Positions 28,501 through 38,167 of a stretch of DNA of 64,000 nucleotides are shown one piece after another. The stretch comes from Urophycis tenuis (Eukaryota > Chordata > Actinopteri > Gadiformes > Phycidae): contig JAXIVH010000010.1 in assembly GCA_036785325.1 (NCBI GenBank), positions 3,442,479 to 3,506,478 of the forward strand, in the 5' to 3' direction. The notes below the pieces were generated by a model, which saw only the letters and a list, made by a program, of their open reading frames with translations, was not told the DNA's origin and made no database searches. Within the stretch, counting starts at the first letter, position 1; each line of letters begins with the position of its first letter. The position numbers and the translations under genes were made by a program.

Positions 28501-31500
28501 CACTTTGTCTGTTCTGGAAACGTGACGTCCCAGTCAGTCAGAGTTAAAGGGTAAAGGGGGCATTTTAGCAGACGCTTTTGTCCAAAGCGACTTACAATCA
28601 AGTACATTTGTGGGGCTCAACATGTGGACAGTTGGAGGAGAAGGGGGATCGAACCGCCGACCCTACGGTTAGTGGACGACCCGCTCTGTCCACCCGCTCT
28701 ACACACTGAGCTACTGCCACCCAACCTGGAACCTCGTCTTCCACAGTGCAGCTCTGCTTGAGCAGGCAGCCAACCTGCTCAGTAGTGATCTGCATCTGAA
28801 GGAAACTCACCGTGAGTCAGGCTGGTTAAACATGTTCCCTGACCACGTAACAGTCAACAGCAGATAGAGGTCCCCGTACTGCTGCAAGGGTCTGTGGACA
28901 AGGTGAGGCGTAGAGGAAGGGGAATGTAGGGCGCAGGATCGTAAGGTGGAGGTAGAGGACCATAGGGTGGAGGACTGTAGCTATAGGACCGTAGGGTGGA
29001 GGACTGTAGCTATAGGACTGTAGGGTGGAGGACTGTAGCTATAGGACTGTAGGGTGGAGGACTGTAGCTATTGGACCGTAGGGTAGAGGACTGTAGCTAT
29101 AGGACTGTAGGGTAAAGGACTGTAGCTATAGGACTGTAGGGTGGAGGACTGTAGCTATAGGACTGTAGGGTGTAGGACTGTAGCTATAGGACTGTAGGGT
29201 AGAGGACTGTAGCTATAAGACTGTAGCTATAGGACTGTAGGGTGGAGGACTGTAGCTATAGGACTGTAGGGTGGAGGACTGTAGCTATAGGACTGTAGGG
29301 TGTAGGACTGTAGCTATAGGACTGTAGGGTAGAGGACTGTAGCTATAAGACTGTAGCTATAGGACTGTAGGGTGGAGGACTGTAGCTATAGGACTGTAGG
29401 GTAGAGGACTGAAGCTATAAGACTGTAGGGTGGAGGACTGTAGCTATAGGACTGTAGGGCGTAGGACTGTAGCTATAAGACTGTAGGGTAGAGGACTGTA
29501 ACTATAGGACTGTAGGGTGGAGTACTGTAGCTATAGGACTGTAGGGTGGAGGACTGTAGCTATAAGACTGTAGGGTAGAGGACTGTAGCTATAGGACTGT
29601 AGGGTGGAGTACTGTAGCTATAGGACTGTAGGGTGGAGGACTGTAGCTATAGGACTGTTGGGTGGAGGACTGTAGGGTGTAGGACTGTAGCTATAAGACT
29701 GTAGGGTAGAGGACTGTAGCTATAGGACTGTAGGGTAGAGGACTGTAGCTATAGGACCATAGGGTAGAGGACTGTAGCTATAGGACTGTAGGGTAAAGGA
29801 CTGTAGCTATAGGACTGTAGGGTGGAGGACTGTAGCTATAGGACTGTAGAGTGTAGGACTGTAGGGTAGAGGACTGTAGCTATAAGACTGTAGCTATAGG
29901 ACTGTAGGGTGGAGGACTGAAGCTATAAGACTGTAGGGTGGAGGACTGTAGCTATAGGACTGTAGGGTGTAGGACTGTAGCTATAGGACTGTAGGGTGGA
30001 GGACTGTAGCTATAAGACTGTAGGGTAGAGGACTGTAGCTATAGGACTGTAGGGTAGAGGACTGTAGTTATAAGACTGTAGGGTAGAGGACTGTAGCTAT
30101 AGGACTGTAGGGTGGAGTACTGTAGCTATAGGACTGTAGGGTGGAGGACTGTAGCTATAAGACTGTAGGGTAGAGGACTGTAGCTATAGGACTGTAGGGT
30201 GGAGTACTGTAGCTATAGGACTGTAGGATGGAGGACTGTAGGGTGTAGGACTGTAGCTATAGGACTGTAGGGTAGAGGACTGTAGCTATAGGACTGTAGG
30301 GTAGAGGACTGTAGCTATAGGACTGTAGGTTGGAGTACTGTAGCTATAGGACTGTAGGGTGGAGGACTGTAGCTATAAGACTGTAGGGTAGAGGACTGTA
30401 GCTATAGGACTGTAGGGTAGAGGACTGTAGCTATAGGACCATAGGGTGGAGGACTGTAGCTATAAGACTGTAGGGTAGAGGACTGTAGCTATAGGACCAT
30501 AGGGTGGAGGACTGTAGCTATAGGACCATAGGCTGGAGAACTGTAGCTATAGGACCATATAAAGGAAGACTGTAGCTATTGGACTGTAGCGTGGAGGACT
30601 TTAGCTATAGGACCGTAGGGTGGAGGACTGCAGCTATAGGACCGTAGGGTAGAGGACTGTAGCTATAGGACTGTACGGTAAAGGACTGTAGCTGTAGGAC
30701 CGTAGGGTGGAGGACTGCAGCTATAGGACCGTAGGGTGGAGGACTGTAGCTATAGGACTGTAGGGTGGAGGACTGTAGGGTGGAGGACTGTAGCTATAGG
30801 ACCGTAGGCTAAAGGACTGTAGCTATAGGACTGTAGGGTGGAGGACTGTAGCTATAGGACCGTAGGGTGGAGAACTGTAGCTATAGGACCGTAGGGTGGA
30901 GAACTGTAGCTATAGGACTGTATGGTGGAGGATTCTAGGGTACAAGTAGAGAACAGTAGGGTCAGAGCGAGGGGGTCTAGGGGTACAGGTGTTGGCAGAA
31001 TCCTGTGGGGTTAAGGGGTTCATGAGACTGGATGGACTCAGCCCTTTCTGAAACGCGATCTATTGAAACCGGAATGCCTTTCCGAAGCTTGTTAGGGCCT
31101 GTCATGAGAGGAGGGCCGAGCAGGAAGGAGATCATTCATTAGCAACCTCAGCCTTTCTTCTCTGTCGGATAGCCAAGAGTGTTTGAGGAAAAGTGTCTCT
31201 GACATTTCAAAACCCTGTGACTTATGTTGATCATGATTTCATCTTCATCTTGGCCGGGAAGTTTCCGGCTGATTACATTTAACAAGCTTTAAATGATTTA
31301 TTGTTGGAATAATCACCCCTGGGATCGACACAAGACGGGTTTGACGACCATTACTGGCCCCTCGTCGCAGCAGCACAACACAATTATTGGAAAAAGTAAT
31401 TGCTCTGTAAACATGCAAAACATACCGCCGTTTATTTAAATATCCCGATGCTCTTGTCTGTGCTTAAAAGGTCTGTCACACAGTCAAATGGAAGACACAC

Positions 31501-31566
31501 ACACACAGGCACACACACACACACACGACCGCACGCACACACGCACGCAAGCACACAGACACGCAC

Positions 31567-31636
<70 letters not shown>

Positions 31637-32992
31637 TTGCATATTTTCCATTTTTCTGCCGCCATGTATGTGATAATGATATTCCCGGCTCTCTCGTGTG
31701 TTTCCCTGCACAGCTCTTGCCCACCCTGAACATCTACACCTGGACCGAGGAGCATGTGGTTAGTATCAACACATTTCCCCCCCGCCGAACCGTTTCCCCC
31801 GCGCCCGGCTGCGGCAGGTTATCATATAGCTGATGTATATATTCCCTCCTGTCTGCCCGCAGTATTTCTGGATGCAGCAAATCTCCGGAGCAGGTTTGTG
31901 CCTGGGTCATTATTCTCATCACGTCACGCGGTGATGTACGGCTCGCGTCGGGGGGGGAGGGGGGGAGGGGGGGAGGGGGGGGGGGGGCTGACGGGGCTGA
32001 CCTTTTATCAGCCGCGCTGTTTGTTTGTGACCGAGCCGCGCGGAATGTGTTGCTCTGGTGTGTTCTGCCCCCAGGGGACCGAGCATCTGGCATGCAGCTG
32101 TACGCTGAGCTGTTCAAGGCCAACCACATCACAGGGAAGAGCCTGCTGCTGCTCACCGAGGCCGACATGCGGGACCTGGGGGTCAAGTCCAAAGGTCACA
32201 TCATGCACCTCAAGGTACGGGAAGCCGCGGCGGCGAGGGTCTTGGCGCCCGGGGCCGCCGGTGGCGGCGGTCGTGGCGGCCGTCGGTGCGTGCGTGTTCG
32301 CCGCGCGGCGAGAGGGTCGTGATGTCTTACGCTAAAGCGCGTGTCTTCTTCTGCAGGAGGAGATAGTGAAGCTCACTAATGACTACCTGGGTCTGGTACA
32401 CTTCCCGCCCCTGTTCAAGGTACCTCACACACGACTCTCTGGTGTGTTGTACAAATGCTGCGTCTCTCCTCTGCATTCTAGTCAAGGGTTCTCTCTGTGG
32501 TGAGCCGGGTCTTCCTGGGGAGTTCTATGATCCGTGTGTTTTCTCTGCAGGATGATTTGGAGGAGAAGGTGGAGGGGAGGAAGAGCGTGTACCTGGAGCT
32601 GGTGTTTGGGTACCACTTCAAAGCAGGGACTGGGACCACGGTAAGTTCAGCGAGCACGTCCAGCCCTCACATCCGGCCTCTCACATCTGGCCACCACTAG
32701 ATGCTGCTCGTACAGGAGGGCGCAGGTGTGGCCTGATGTGATGTGATGGGATGGGATGGGATGGGATGGGATGTGATGTGATTGGATGTGATGTGATGTG
32801 ATGTGATGAGATGGGGACCTGATGCAGGTTACAGGTGACAACTCATGAGCATTCAGCAAGGAGTTCTGAGGACAATGTGTTATTAATCTGTACAATTGAG
32901 ATGGGATGTGTTTTCTTTCAATAATACATCTTTTATGTATTATTATTATTTTTAAATTGTAAAAAATATATTATTATTATTATTATTATTAT

Positions 32993-33032
<40 letters not shown>

Positions 33033-34595
33033 TGTCATAGTAATAGTGTGAGTAGTATTGTAGTATTGATATTATAATTATAATTATTATGAATAGAAGT
33101 CGTAGCAGTTTTAGTATTATTGTTATTATTATTATTAATATAAGTAATAATAGGAATATTGTTATTATTCTAATAATTATTATCAGTAGTAGTAGTAGTA
33201 GTAGTGGTATTTACACTAGTCGTAGCATTATCTTTGTTGTTCATCATTATGATTATTATAGTTGGTATAGCAGTAGTATAGCTATGAGTGTGATTTATTA
33301 TTACTGTTGTGGTTATCATAAAGACACACAGAATGCCTTCTCTGAAAGCCGGCCGAGCTTCTTGTGTCGTGTGGACGGCATGTCCCTCCGTGGTGGCTGG
33401 CCGGGGTTTTAACTCCACACACACTTAAAACAACAAGATATGAACAAGGGTTTCATCTTCAGTCATGCACACGCCGCGTCCCCCTCCCCCCTGTCCCCCC
33501 CCCCATGTCGGGGGAGGGAGGGGGGGGTGAGCTCGCCTCGCTCTCCACTTTCCCCCGTTTGAATTTATCGAGAAATGGCCCCATTTAGCCACAAGTCATT
33601 TTCGTTTTTTAAAAAGGCAAATGTTATTTAATCTTTCAGCTGTTCATTGTCCCATCATAAATAGTCCTCTTTCAATGTGTTCGGCGGGGCTGAAACACGC
33701 CAGCTAATTGCCTCCCATTTCTCCTGACATGTGGTGGTTTAGTGGGTAGAAAACCCAGCGGGGAGAAGGAAACAGGAGGCTGAGAAAATGAGAGCTAATT
33801 ATTTTCCCCTGCCTGGTGTCAGGTTCTGTGTCAGCCTTGTTTTTACAAACTGGAAGGGCTTTTTTTTTATATTTATTTATTTTTTTTCTCCCCCTGCTCC
33901 GCGCTAAATAAAACAAACTGGCACGATGTCGCTCGGGGTCTCTCCTCGTCTCTCCTCTCCTCCTCGTCTTCTCCCTCCTCTCCCTCCTCTTCTTCTCCTT
34001 CTTCTCCTCCTTCTTCTTCTTCTCCTTCCCTCCTCTTCCCTCGCCCCTCTTCGCTTGGCGGTGTCACGGCAGCAGCTGCACGTCTCAAAGACAAAAACCG
34101 GGACCTGTGATTGTGTGGCGCTGGCGGCGGCGGCGGGCGCCGTCTGACAGTCACCGAGGGTCCCCGGCTAATGAGGACATCACCGCGCCGCCAAGTGATC
34201 GCCGCTGAATTATGCATGAGCCTCGTCATTAGGAGGAGCCGGCCGGGGCCCGCGCATCATTACCACACATTGTTTCTGTTGGAGTGATCAGAGACCCGCC
34301 ATGGACCCCCCGGGACCCCCTGAGCCGCCCGCCATCCAGGGACCGCGGCGGAGGCCGGGGCCAACGCGGTTGGGGGGGGCAGGGGGGCAGGGGGGGGGGG
34401 GGGCTACTGGTGTGTTTGCTTTCTGAGCCAGAGCCTCACCCCCCCACACACCCCCCACAACACCCCCCACAACACCCCCTCTTACTGTGAGCTAGATCCA
34501 GCCCCCGGGGACCGGTGCTAGAGAGGGGCCAGGGGCTCCTCAGACGAGTGTCTCAGTGCCACTGGTCCTCTGATGTGTTTCTCTGTGATCCCCCT

Positions 34596-34648
<53 letters not shown>

Positions 34649-34969
34649 GGGACTGCGTGTGAACCCTGAACCCCTCCTGGTTGTGTCGCTGACCTGTGGC
34701 ACCCAGGCTGCCGTTTTGGGGGACCGGGTGGGTGGTGGTGGTGGAGGTGGTGGGTGTGGGGGAGGTGGGGGAGGTGGGGGTGGTGGGGGTGAATACTGAA
34801 CGCTTGCTCAGCATTATGCAGGAGGAGGACAGGGATGTCATGTCGGGGGTTTAGGACTCCTTGTGGGGCGCGTGGTGTGTGTCATGTCGCCACGGCGACC
34901 CGTGTGGGGGGGGGGGGGGGGCCTCCGAGTCCACCTGAGCGAGGTCACGGGCGGCCCCGTCATTATGGG

Positions 34970-35028
<59 letters not shown>

Positions 35029-37575
35029 GGGTGGTGGTGGTGTTGTTGTCGCTGGCGGTCATTAGTCTGCGAGTCTGTCGACAAATAATTAATGACACTC
35101 TCCGACAACCTTGCGCTGTTTTTTTGCAAACAATCTGTTTACGCAATTTAGCGACCATGTCAGTGTGATTTAAACGAGGAAATCGTGACATTCCATCTCA
35201 ATTGCACCCCCCCCCCCCCCCCCCCCCCCCCCCCGGAGAACGGTGGCAGTCTTTGCTCCCCCCGGACCGCCCTTCCTCGGCCTCTGGGTTGTGCTGTTGG
35301 TTTATCAACAGCGCCGGAGTCTTCAGCGCAGAACCGTTGGGATTAGGAGCTCTCTTTGTTTTGCTCCGTCTGTTTGTTTTATTGTCGACGTACAGAAGCA
35401 TCATCGCACCTGTAATGTCCTCCCACCGTCTGACCCCACACTGTCTCCCCTCCCTCCGTCTCCCCTCCCACTGTCTCTCCTCCCCCGGTCTCTCCTCACA
35501 CTAACTCCCCTCCCACTGTCTCCCCTCACACTGTCTCTCCTCCCACTGTCTCTCCTCCCACTAACTCCCCTCCCTCCGTCTCCCCTCCCACTGTCTCTCC
35601 TCCCACTGTCTCTCCTCCCCTAACTCCCCTCACACTGTCTCTCCTCCCACTGTCTCTCCTCCCACTAACTCCCCTCACACTGTCTCTCCTCCCATTGTCT
35701 CTCCTTCCCCGGTCTCTCCTCCCACTGTCTCCCGCCCCCCACCCCCCCCCCCCTCAAAGGACTGCAAGTGGAAGATGTACATGGAGCTGGATGGCGATGA
35801 CGTGGCGGTGAACTACATCAAAGATGTCAGCTTTAACGCCAACCGACCGGACGTGGAGGTTTTAAAGATGACAAAGGTGAACGACGAACTTTTATTTTGG
35901 CGCTACTCGTACGGTACAAAACGTCTTTGTGTTCTTAAGAGAAAGTCGATCGCGATGCCAAAGCATGAGTGGACCTCAGGGACCATTGTCATTGTCTGCT
36001 CGTCCTTTCAGCCTCCGTTTGTGATGGACAAGTGGATCATCGGGATGGACCCGGAGCAGACCGTGGACTGCATCATCACCTATGAGGTGAGCGTGCTCTC
36101 ACGACAACGGGTGCCTCCGCAGGGTGCCTCCGGGCCCTGGGGCCTCACTGGTGCCTGGGGGTCACCGCTGTGTTTTGTGTCCGAACCCCCAGAATGAGGT
36201 CAAGTCGCCCACATCCACCAGGTACACCCATGAGGTGACGGCCGGCGCCGGTCGGGATGAGATCAAGGGGGTGGAGCTGGTGGTGGGAACGCTGTGTCCC
36301 GAAACAGACGGCAGCCCCAGGAGGAACTCTGGTGAGGATCTTCATGTTGTCAATGTTATTGATATGTCAAATAACGGGAGAAGATGAGTGTAGGTCACGC
36401 ATCGGCTAATAGGAAGACAACCACTAATCTTTGTTGTACAACCGGTGTCCGCAGCTCTACCTTCTCTACATGCTCTACTGTGTACTGGTGTTATTCAGTG
36501 ATTCAGCAGCCAAATGATCAAAGTGGTTTATGGGAGCGCAGTTCATCTCATGTTTGTAGACACGTGTCCTCATTGAGCAGCTAGAGTGTCGGCCTCTTGC
36601 CCAAGAGCGCCTACCCGCACACAGACTGCGGTCACCAGGGTTCGAGCCCAGAGTCTTTGGGCCGGGCCCACCGGAGTGCCCTGCGCCTCCTTCCCTCGGT
36701 AACCGCCCCTTCGCTCTCCTCCCTCCCCGAAAGACGCCGATCCAAGATGGATGCACGAGCTGCGGTCCAAGCAGGCCAAGAACCAGCTGGCGCAGGAGCC
36801 CAAGGGGGGCGGGTCTCCGGCCAGCGGGGGCGGCGGCTCGCTGCCCCGCTTCCTGTCGGCGTACGGCGACGAGGCGTCCAGCTACGCGGCGGCCGTCCGC
36901 CGCAGCCCCAGCCGTGGCGACGGCTCGCCGTGGTTGGCGGGCTCCCGGGGGCCCTCGCCCACCGCCGGCCTGGCGTCCAAGCTGCACTCGCTGCACCTGG
37001 GCTCGCGGGGCAGCAGCCCCTCCAGCACCGTGTCGGAGAGCGCCTGGGAGCGCGAGAGGGAGACGCCGCGGAGGCTCAGCGCCGGCGTGCTGCACGAGTA
37101 CCGCCGGCAGCCCGCCGCCTACGGCTGGCGGGGGGCGGGGGAGCGGCGGGGCGGCGCCACGGGGGGCCGGGGCGGGGCGGGCTTCCAACAGAGCAGACCC
37201 GCGGGCCGGCCGCGCTCCAACAGCTACACGCCGCAGATCCGCGTGCAGAAGGCGATACCGGGGATCCAGTCGGTGACGGGCGCCGCGGGCCAGGGGAAGG
37301 AGGAGGGGAAGGCCGGGGAGGGCGGGTGGACCAAAGTGGGCCGGCCCAAGCGGACGGCGAGGCCGGAGGAGAAGCAGACCCGGGGCCGAGGAAAGAAGGC
37401 GGGGGGGGGGCCGCGGGGGAGGCGGGGGAGGCGGGCGCGGGGGTGGCCGGACATTGACGTGACCAGAACCCATTGGGGGTCACGCACGGACCGCCGAACG
37501 CACGGCGTGGTTTTTAACAGGAGGATCACCTCTACAGCACTGAGGAGTTTGGATGAAAAGAAAAACACTCCCTAA
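19157..37575 (+). CDS. map3k20: MAP3K20 / ZAK-alpha, ribotoxic-stress MAP kinase kinase kinase (5' part missing)
   Basis: Thirteen alpha-isoform exons: 19157-19243, 22019-22093, 22202-22308, 25060-25195, 31714-31758, 31863-31893, 32075-32214, 32357-32419, 32551-32640, 35760-35876, 36012-36086, 36193-36331 and 36734-37575. Phases agree throughout. Order of parts: kinase subdomains IX-XI (VLWEMLTREIPFKGLEGLQV; ERPAFKQIL), leucine zipper (EATLERLKKLERDLSSKEQE), SAM domain (TWTEEHVYFWMQQ to KSKGHIMHLK), the conserved sensor region (DCKWKMYMELDGDDVAVNYI; PPFVMDKWIIGM), a Ser/Arg-rich tail with SYAAAVRRSPS, and the C-terminal EGGWTKVGRPKRT motif. ZAK-alpha binds ribosomes through its C-terminal regions and, on stalling or collision, activates p38 and JNK. 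The N-terminal lobe, including the ATP site, is lost in the gap at 18,801. Human ZAK ends soon after RGW; here the frame continues about 40 codons to 37,575, so the C-terminus is uncertain. Confidence 0.95.
19244..19796. repeat. Trinucleotide and GATA microsatellites in map3k20 intron
   Basis: TAT/TTA repeats (19,518-19,560), a mixed AAT/GAT tract (19,565-19,695) and about 22 GATA/ATAG units (19,696-19,784) in the first intron seen here. Nothing else is recognisable in 19,244-19,517. Confidence 0.9.
19797..21925 (+). mobile_element. Large unclassified fish dispersed repeat with internal duplications
   Basis: About 2.1 kb in the map3k20 intron. It contains four related blocks, each starting ATGGCCGA(C/T)TTTGA and including CACGCCCTTTGAGGTAG, TCGCAAATAGCACAACTTT and GGGAGGAGTTCGTTC, at about 19,978, 20,153, 20,327 and 20,645. 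The 3' part has GTTTCGTGCATATCGGAG, CAGCGCCACCTAGAGGC and ends GGGACCTCGTCCTGTTTCAC with CTCGGTCCCTAATAATAATAA. That end is familiar from a common teleost repeat lacking a coding region. No intact ORF is present, so it is non-autonomous or decayed; orientation is arbitrary. Confidence 0.6.
22400..23192. repeat. GA and CT microsatellites in map3k20 intron
   Basis: GA tract 22,402-22,434 followed by poly-G 22,444-22,456; CT-rich block 22,735-23,205 with near-pure CT at 22,870-22,955 and 23,085-23,190; GT tract 23,359-23,394. The 23,400-24,430 part of the intron is single-copy with a poly-A at 23,862-23,880 and no recognisable exon. Confidence 0.9.
24430..25072. repeat. 48-bp minisatellite containing the acceptor of the leucine-zipper exon
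   Basis: Thirteen copies of GTTGTGGACAG, mostly 48 bp apart, in units carrying GACGCGGTGGG(A/T)GTGTTG and GAGTGAGGCGGTGTGCAGA. The last copy is the functional acceptor (ttgtggacag then GTGTGAGATCG, boundary 25,059/25,060). The other twelve read ttgtggacag then GAGTGAG, so the unit also includes about the first ten bases of the exon. Confidence 0.95.
25200..25585. repeat. CT-rich microsatellite directly after the leucine-zipper exon
   Basis: CT repeats with GT and CA interruptions begin five bases into the intron and extend to about 25,585; smaller CA tracts follow at 25,634-25,715 and 26,010-26,075, with poly-C at 25,732-25,746. Pyrimidine-rich DNA therefore continues intermittently up to the beta exon. 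Confidence 0.9.
26663..27067 (+). CDS. map3k20: ZAK-beta-specific last exon of map3k20
   Basis: Alternative terminal exon with acceptor tgcctctcag at 26,662 and stop TAG at 27,065-27,067, 134 codons. It joins in phase 0 after QSNTP, exactly as the alpha exon at 31,714 does. It begins LFLPVSISSKSFYESKTEET, matching the human beta tail (LLLP...YFESKTEE). The rest has diverged: a Ser-rich stretch, an acidic run of eight Glu at about residues 60-67, then MKRGLQDMF (compare MLMGFGDIF in human) and EININATAAALG. In human the acidic run is at the extreme C-terminus, here it is central. ZAK-beta lacks the SAM and ribosome-sensing tail and is the muscle-enriched, mechanosensitive isoform. A possible poly-A signal AATAAA is at 28,122-28,127. 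Confidence 0.85.
   Translation, partial: LFLPVSISSKSFYESKTEETKTSQMCCHVSSSTSSSTSAASPSLSPLGSGEGWRVVGEEEEEEEEVGAGGRASLRSRMKRGLQDMFPPPQHPGVQRLATRTDSSASSRVVREGREININATAAALGRRPQDASE
28002..28068. repeat. 10-bp tandem repeat CCTCACG/TCATGC
   Basis: About seven copies of GCCTCACGCCTC / GCCTCATGCCTC. It lies in the ZAK-beta 3'UTR or alpha intron. The surrounding 27,068-28,550 is otherwise single-copy with CpG-rich DNA to about 27,650. Confidence 0.8.
28555..28725 (-). mobile_element. tRNA-derived SINE
   Basis: Read on the minus strand: A-box-like GTAGCTCAGTGTGTAGAGC (28,696-28,714), B-box GGTTCGATCC (28,646-28,655), then a tail with TTGTAAGTCGCTTTGGACAA and AAGCGTCTGCTAAAATG (28,561-28,598). This head-and-tail order is that of fish SINEs whose 3' tail is shared with partner LINEs. 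It is embedded in the map3k20 intron in antisense. Confidence 0.75.
28935..30945. repeat. 2-kb minisatellite of 29-bp composite units
   Basis: About 68 copies built of two half-units, GGACTGTAGCTATA (14 bp) and GGACTGTAGGGTGGA (15 bp), sharing GGACTGTAG. Variants (GTGTA, GTAGA, GTAAA; ACCATAGG; CTATAAGA) are scattered, and some half-units occur alone or doubled. It lies in the map3k20 intron before the alpha-specific exons. Confidence 0.95.
31490..31635. repeat. CA microsatellite upstream of the first alpha-specific exon
   Basis: CA repeats with CG interruptions, near-pure from about 31,578 to 31,634, ending about 80 bp before the acceptor at 31,713. The intron part 30,946-31,489 is single-copy with no exon recognised. 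Confidence 0.9.
31951..31988. repeat. Poly-G / GGGGA tract in a short map3k20 intron
   Basis: Thirty-eight bases of nearly uninterrupted G in the intron between the two small SAM exons and exon 32,075-32,214. G-quadruplex potential is obvious from the runs. Confidence 0.85.
32730..33335. repeat. GATGG/GATGT pentamer and AT-rich TTA/GTA trinucleotide repeats
   Basis: TGATG/GGATG pentamers at 32,732-32,815, then TTATTA and TAGTAG tracts scattered from 32,935 to about 33,330, all in the map3k20 intron 32,641-35,759. The remainder of the intron is single-copy with low-complexity pieces: pyrimidine-rich 33,940-34,050, CA 34,597-34,646, GGT-rich 34,730-34,792, GA 34,971-35,026 and poly-C 35,207-35,234. 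Confidence 0.85.
35410..35750. repeat. Polypyrimidine minisatellite upstream of a map3k20 acceptor
   Basis: Tandem variants of CTCCCACTGTCTCTC and CTCACACTAACTCCC over about 340 bp. The last copies merge into the natural polypyrimidine tract of the acceptor at 35,759 (ccctcaaag then GACTGCAAG). Confidence 0.9.
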
Positions 37576-37641
37576 AGACAACATAGTTTTTATCCCGTAT
37601 ATCTCTATGATGTGTATTTTTGGTTTTTAAAAATTTGTATT

Positions 37642-37647
37642 ATTAAA
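37642..37647 (+). terminator. Candidate polyadenylation signal of map3k20 alpha transcript
   Basis: ATTAAA 67 bp after the stop codon, in an AT-rich context that contrasts with the very GC-rich last exon. The next gene starts about 520 bp further on. Confidence 0.5.
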
Positions 37648-37649
37648 AA

Positions 37650-38167
37650 CAAAACAAAAGAATGAACGGTGTCCTGCTTAAGTCACTCTTTCTCGGTGTA
37701 TGTGTGATTTATTATCGCCATTCCCACTTAATAACAAGAACACAATGGGCATCTTACCGCCTGACGAGGAAGCGGATGTCGCCAGCAGGAGTTTACGCGC
37801 GCTCTATGTTAATATTCAAGCCAGAACTTCGCGCCATTTCCCGAGTACCTGGAAGAGAGTGTGTACCAGATGTTTAAAAAGCACATAAAAACATGTCGTT
37901 TCATTTTCAAGAAACATATCCTGTCTATTAAAACGTATTTTATGTAACGTGTCGGTATAATCAATGTCGTCATTGTCTTTTAACAAGACATTTTAAGGTC
38001 GCATTCCCAGATCCGTTTTACACAGCTTTCAGGACAGTCCTGGCGCGGGAAACGAGCAGCTCTTGCAGGACCAGGTGGACTGCAGGCTGCAGACTGCACT
38101 CTAGTTCTGCAGCTCTATCGCTCTGCAGCTCCTCGTCTGGTCTAAGAAGAAAAAGAGAAGAGTTAAT
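37650..38167 (+). promoter_or_regulatory. cdca7 promoter region with E2F site
   Basis: GCGGGAAA at 38,045-38,052, the reverse complement of the E2F consensus TTTCCCGC, lies within GGCGCGGGAAA about 115 bp upstream of the cdca7 ATG. No TATA box is visible near it. CDCA7 is a known E2F- and Myc-responsive, cell-cycle-regulated gene, so this is a sensible control element. The remaining spacer after map3k20 is single-copy; a second weak E2F-like stretch (CGCGCCATTTCCCGAG) is near 37,830-37,846. Confidence 0.6.

Noticed and set aside
36600..36655. CAGGGTTCGAGCCC in a map3k20 intron, tRNA-like B-box
   Set aside because: No convincing A-box or acceptor stem. Probably a decayed SINE fragment, too diverged to annotate with confidence; the similar GGGCTCGATCCC at about 41,099 in cdca7 was left out for the same reason.
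36597..37457. A 286-codon ORF overlapping the last map3k20 exon in another frame
   Set aside because: The map3k20 frame there has recognisable family motifs (SYAAAVRR, GGWTKV); the overlapping frame is a by-product of very GC-rich coding sequence.
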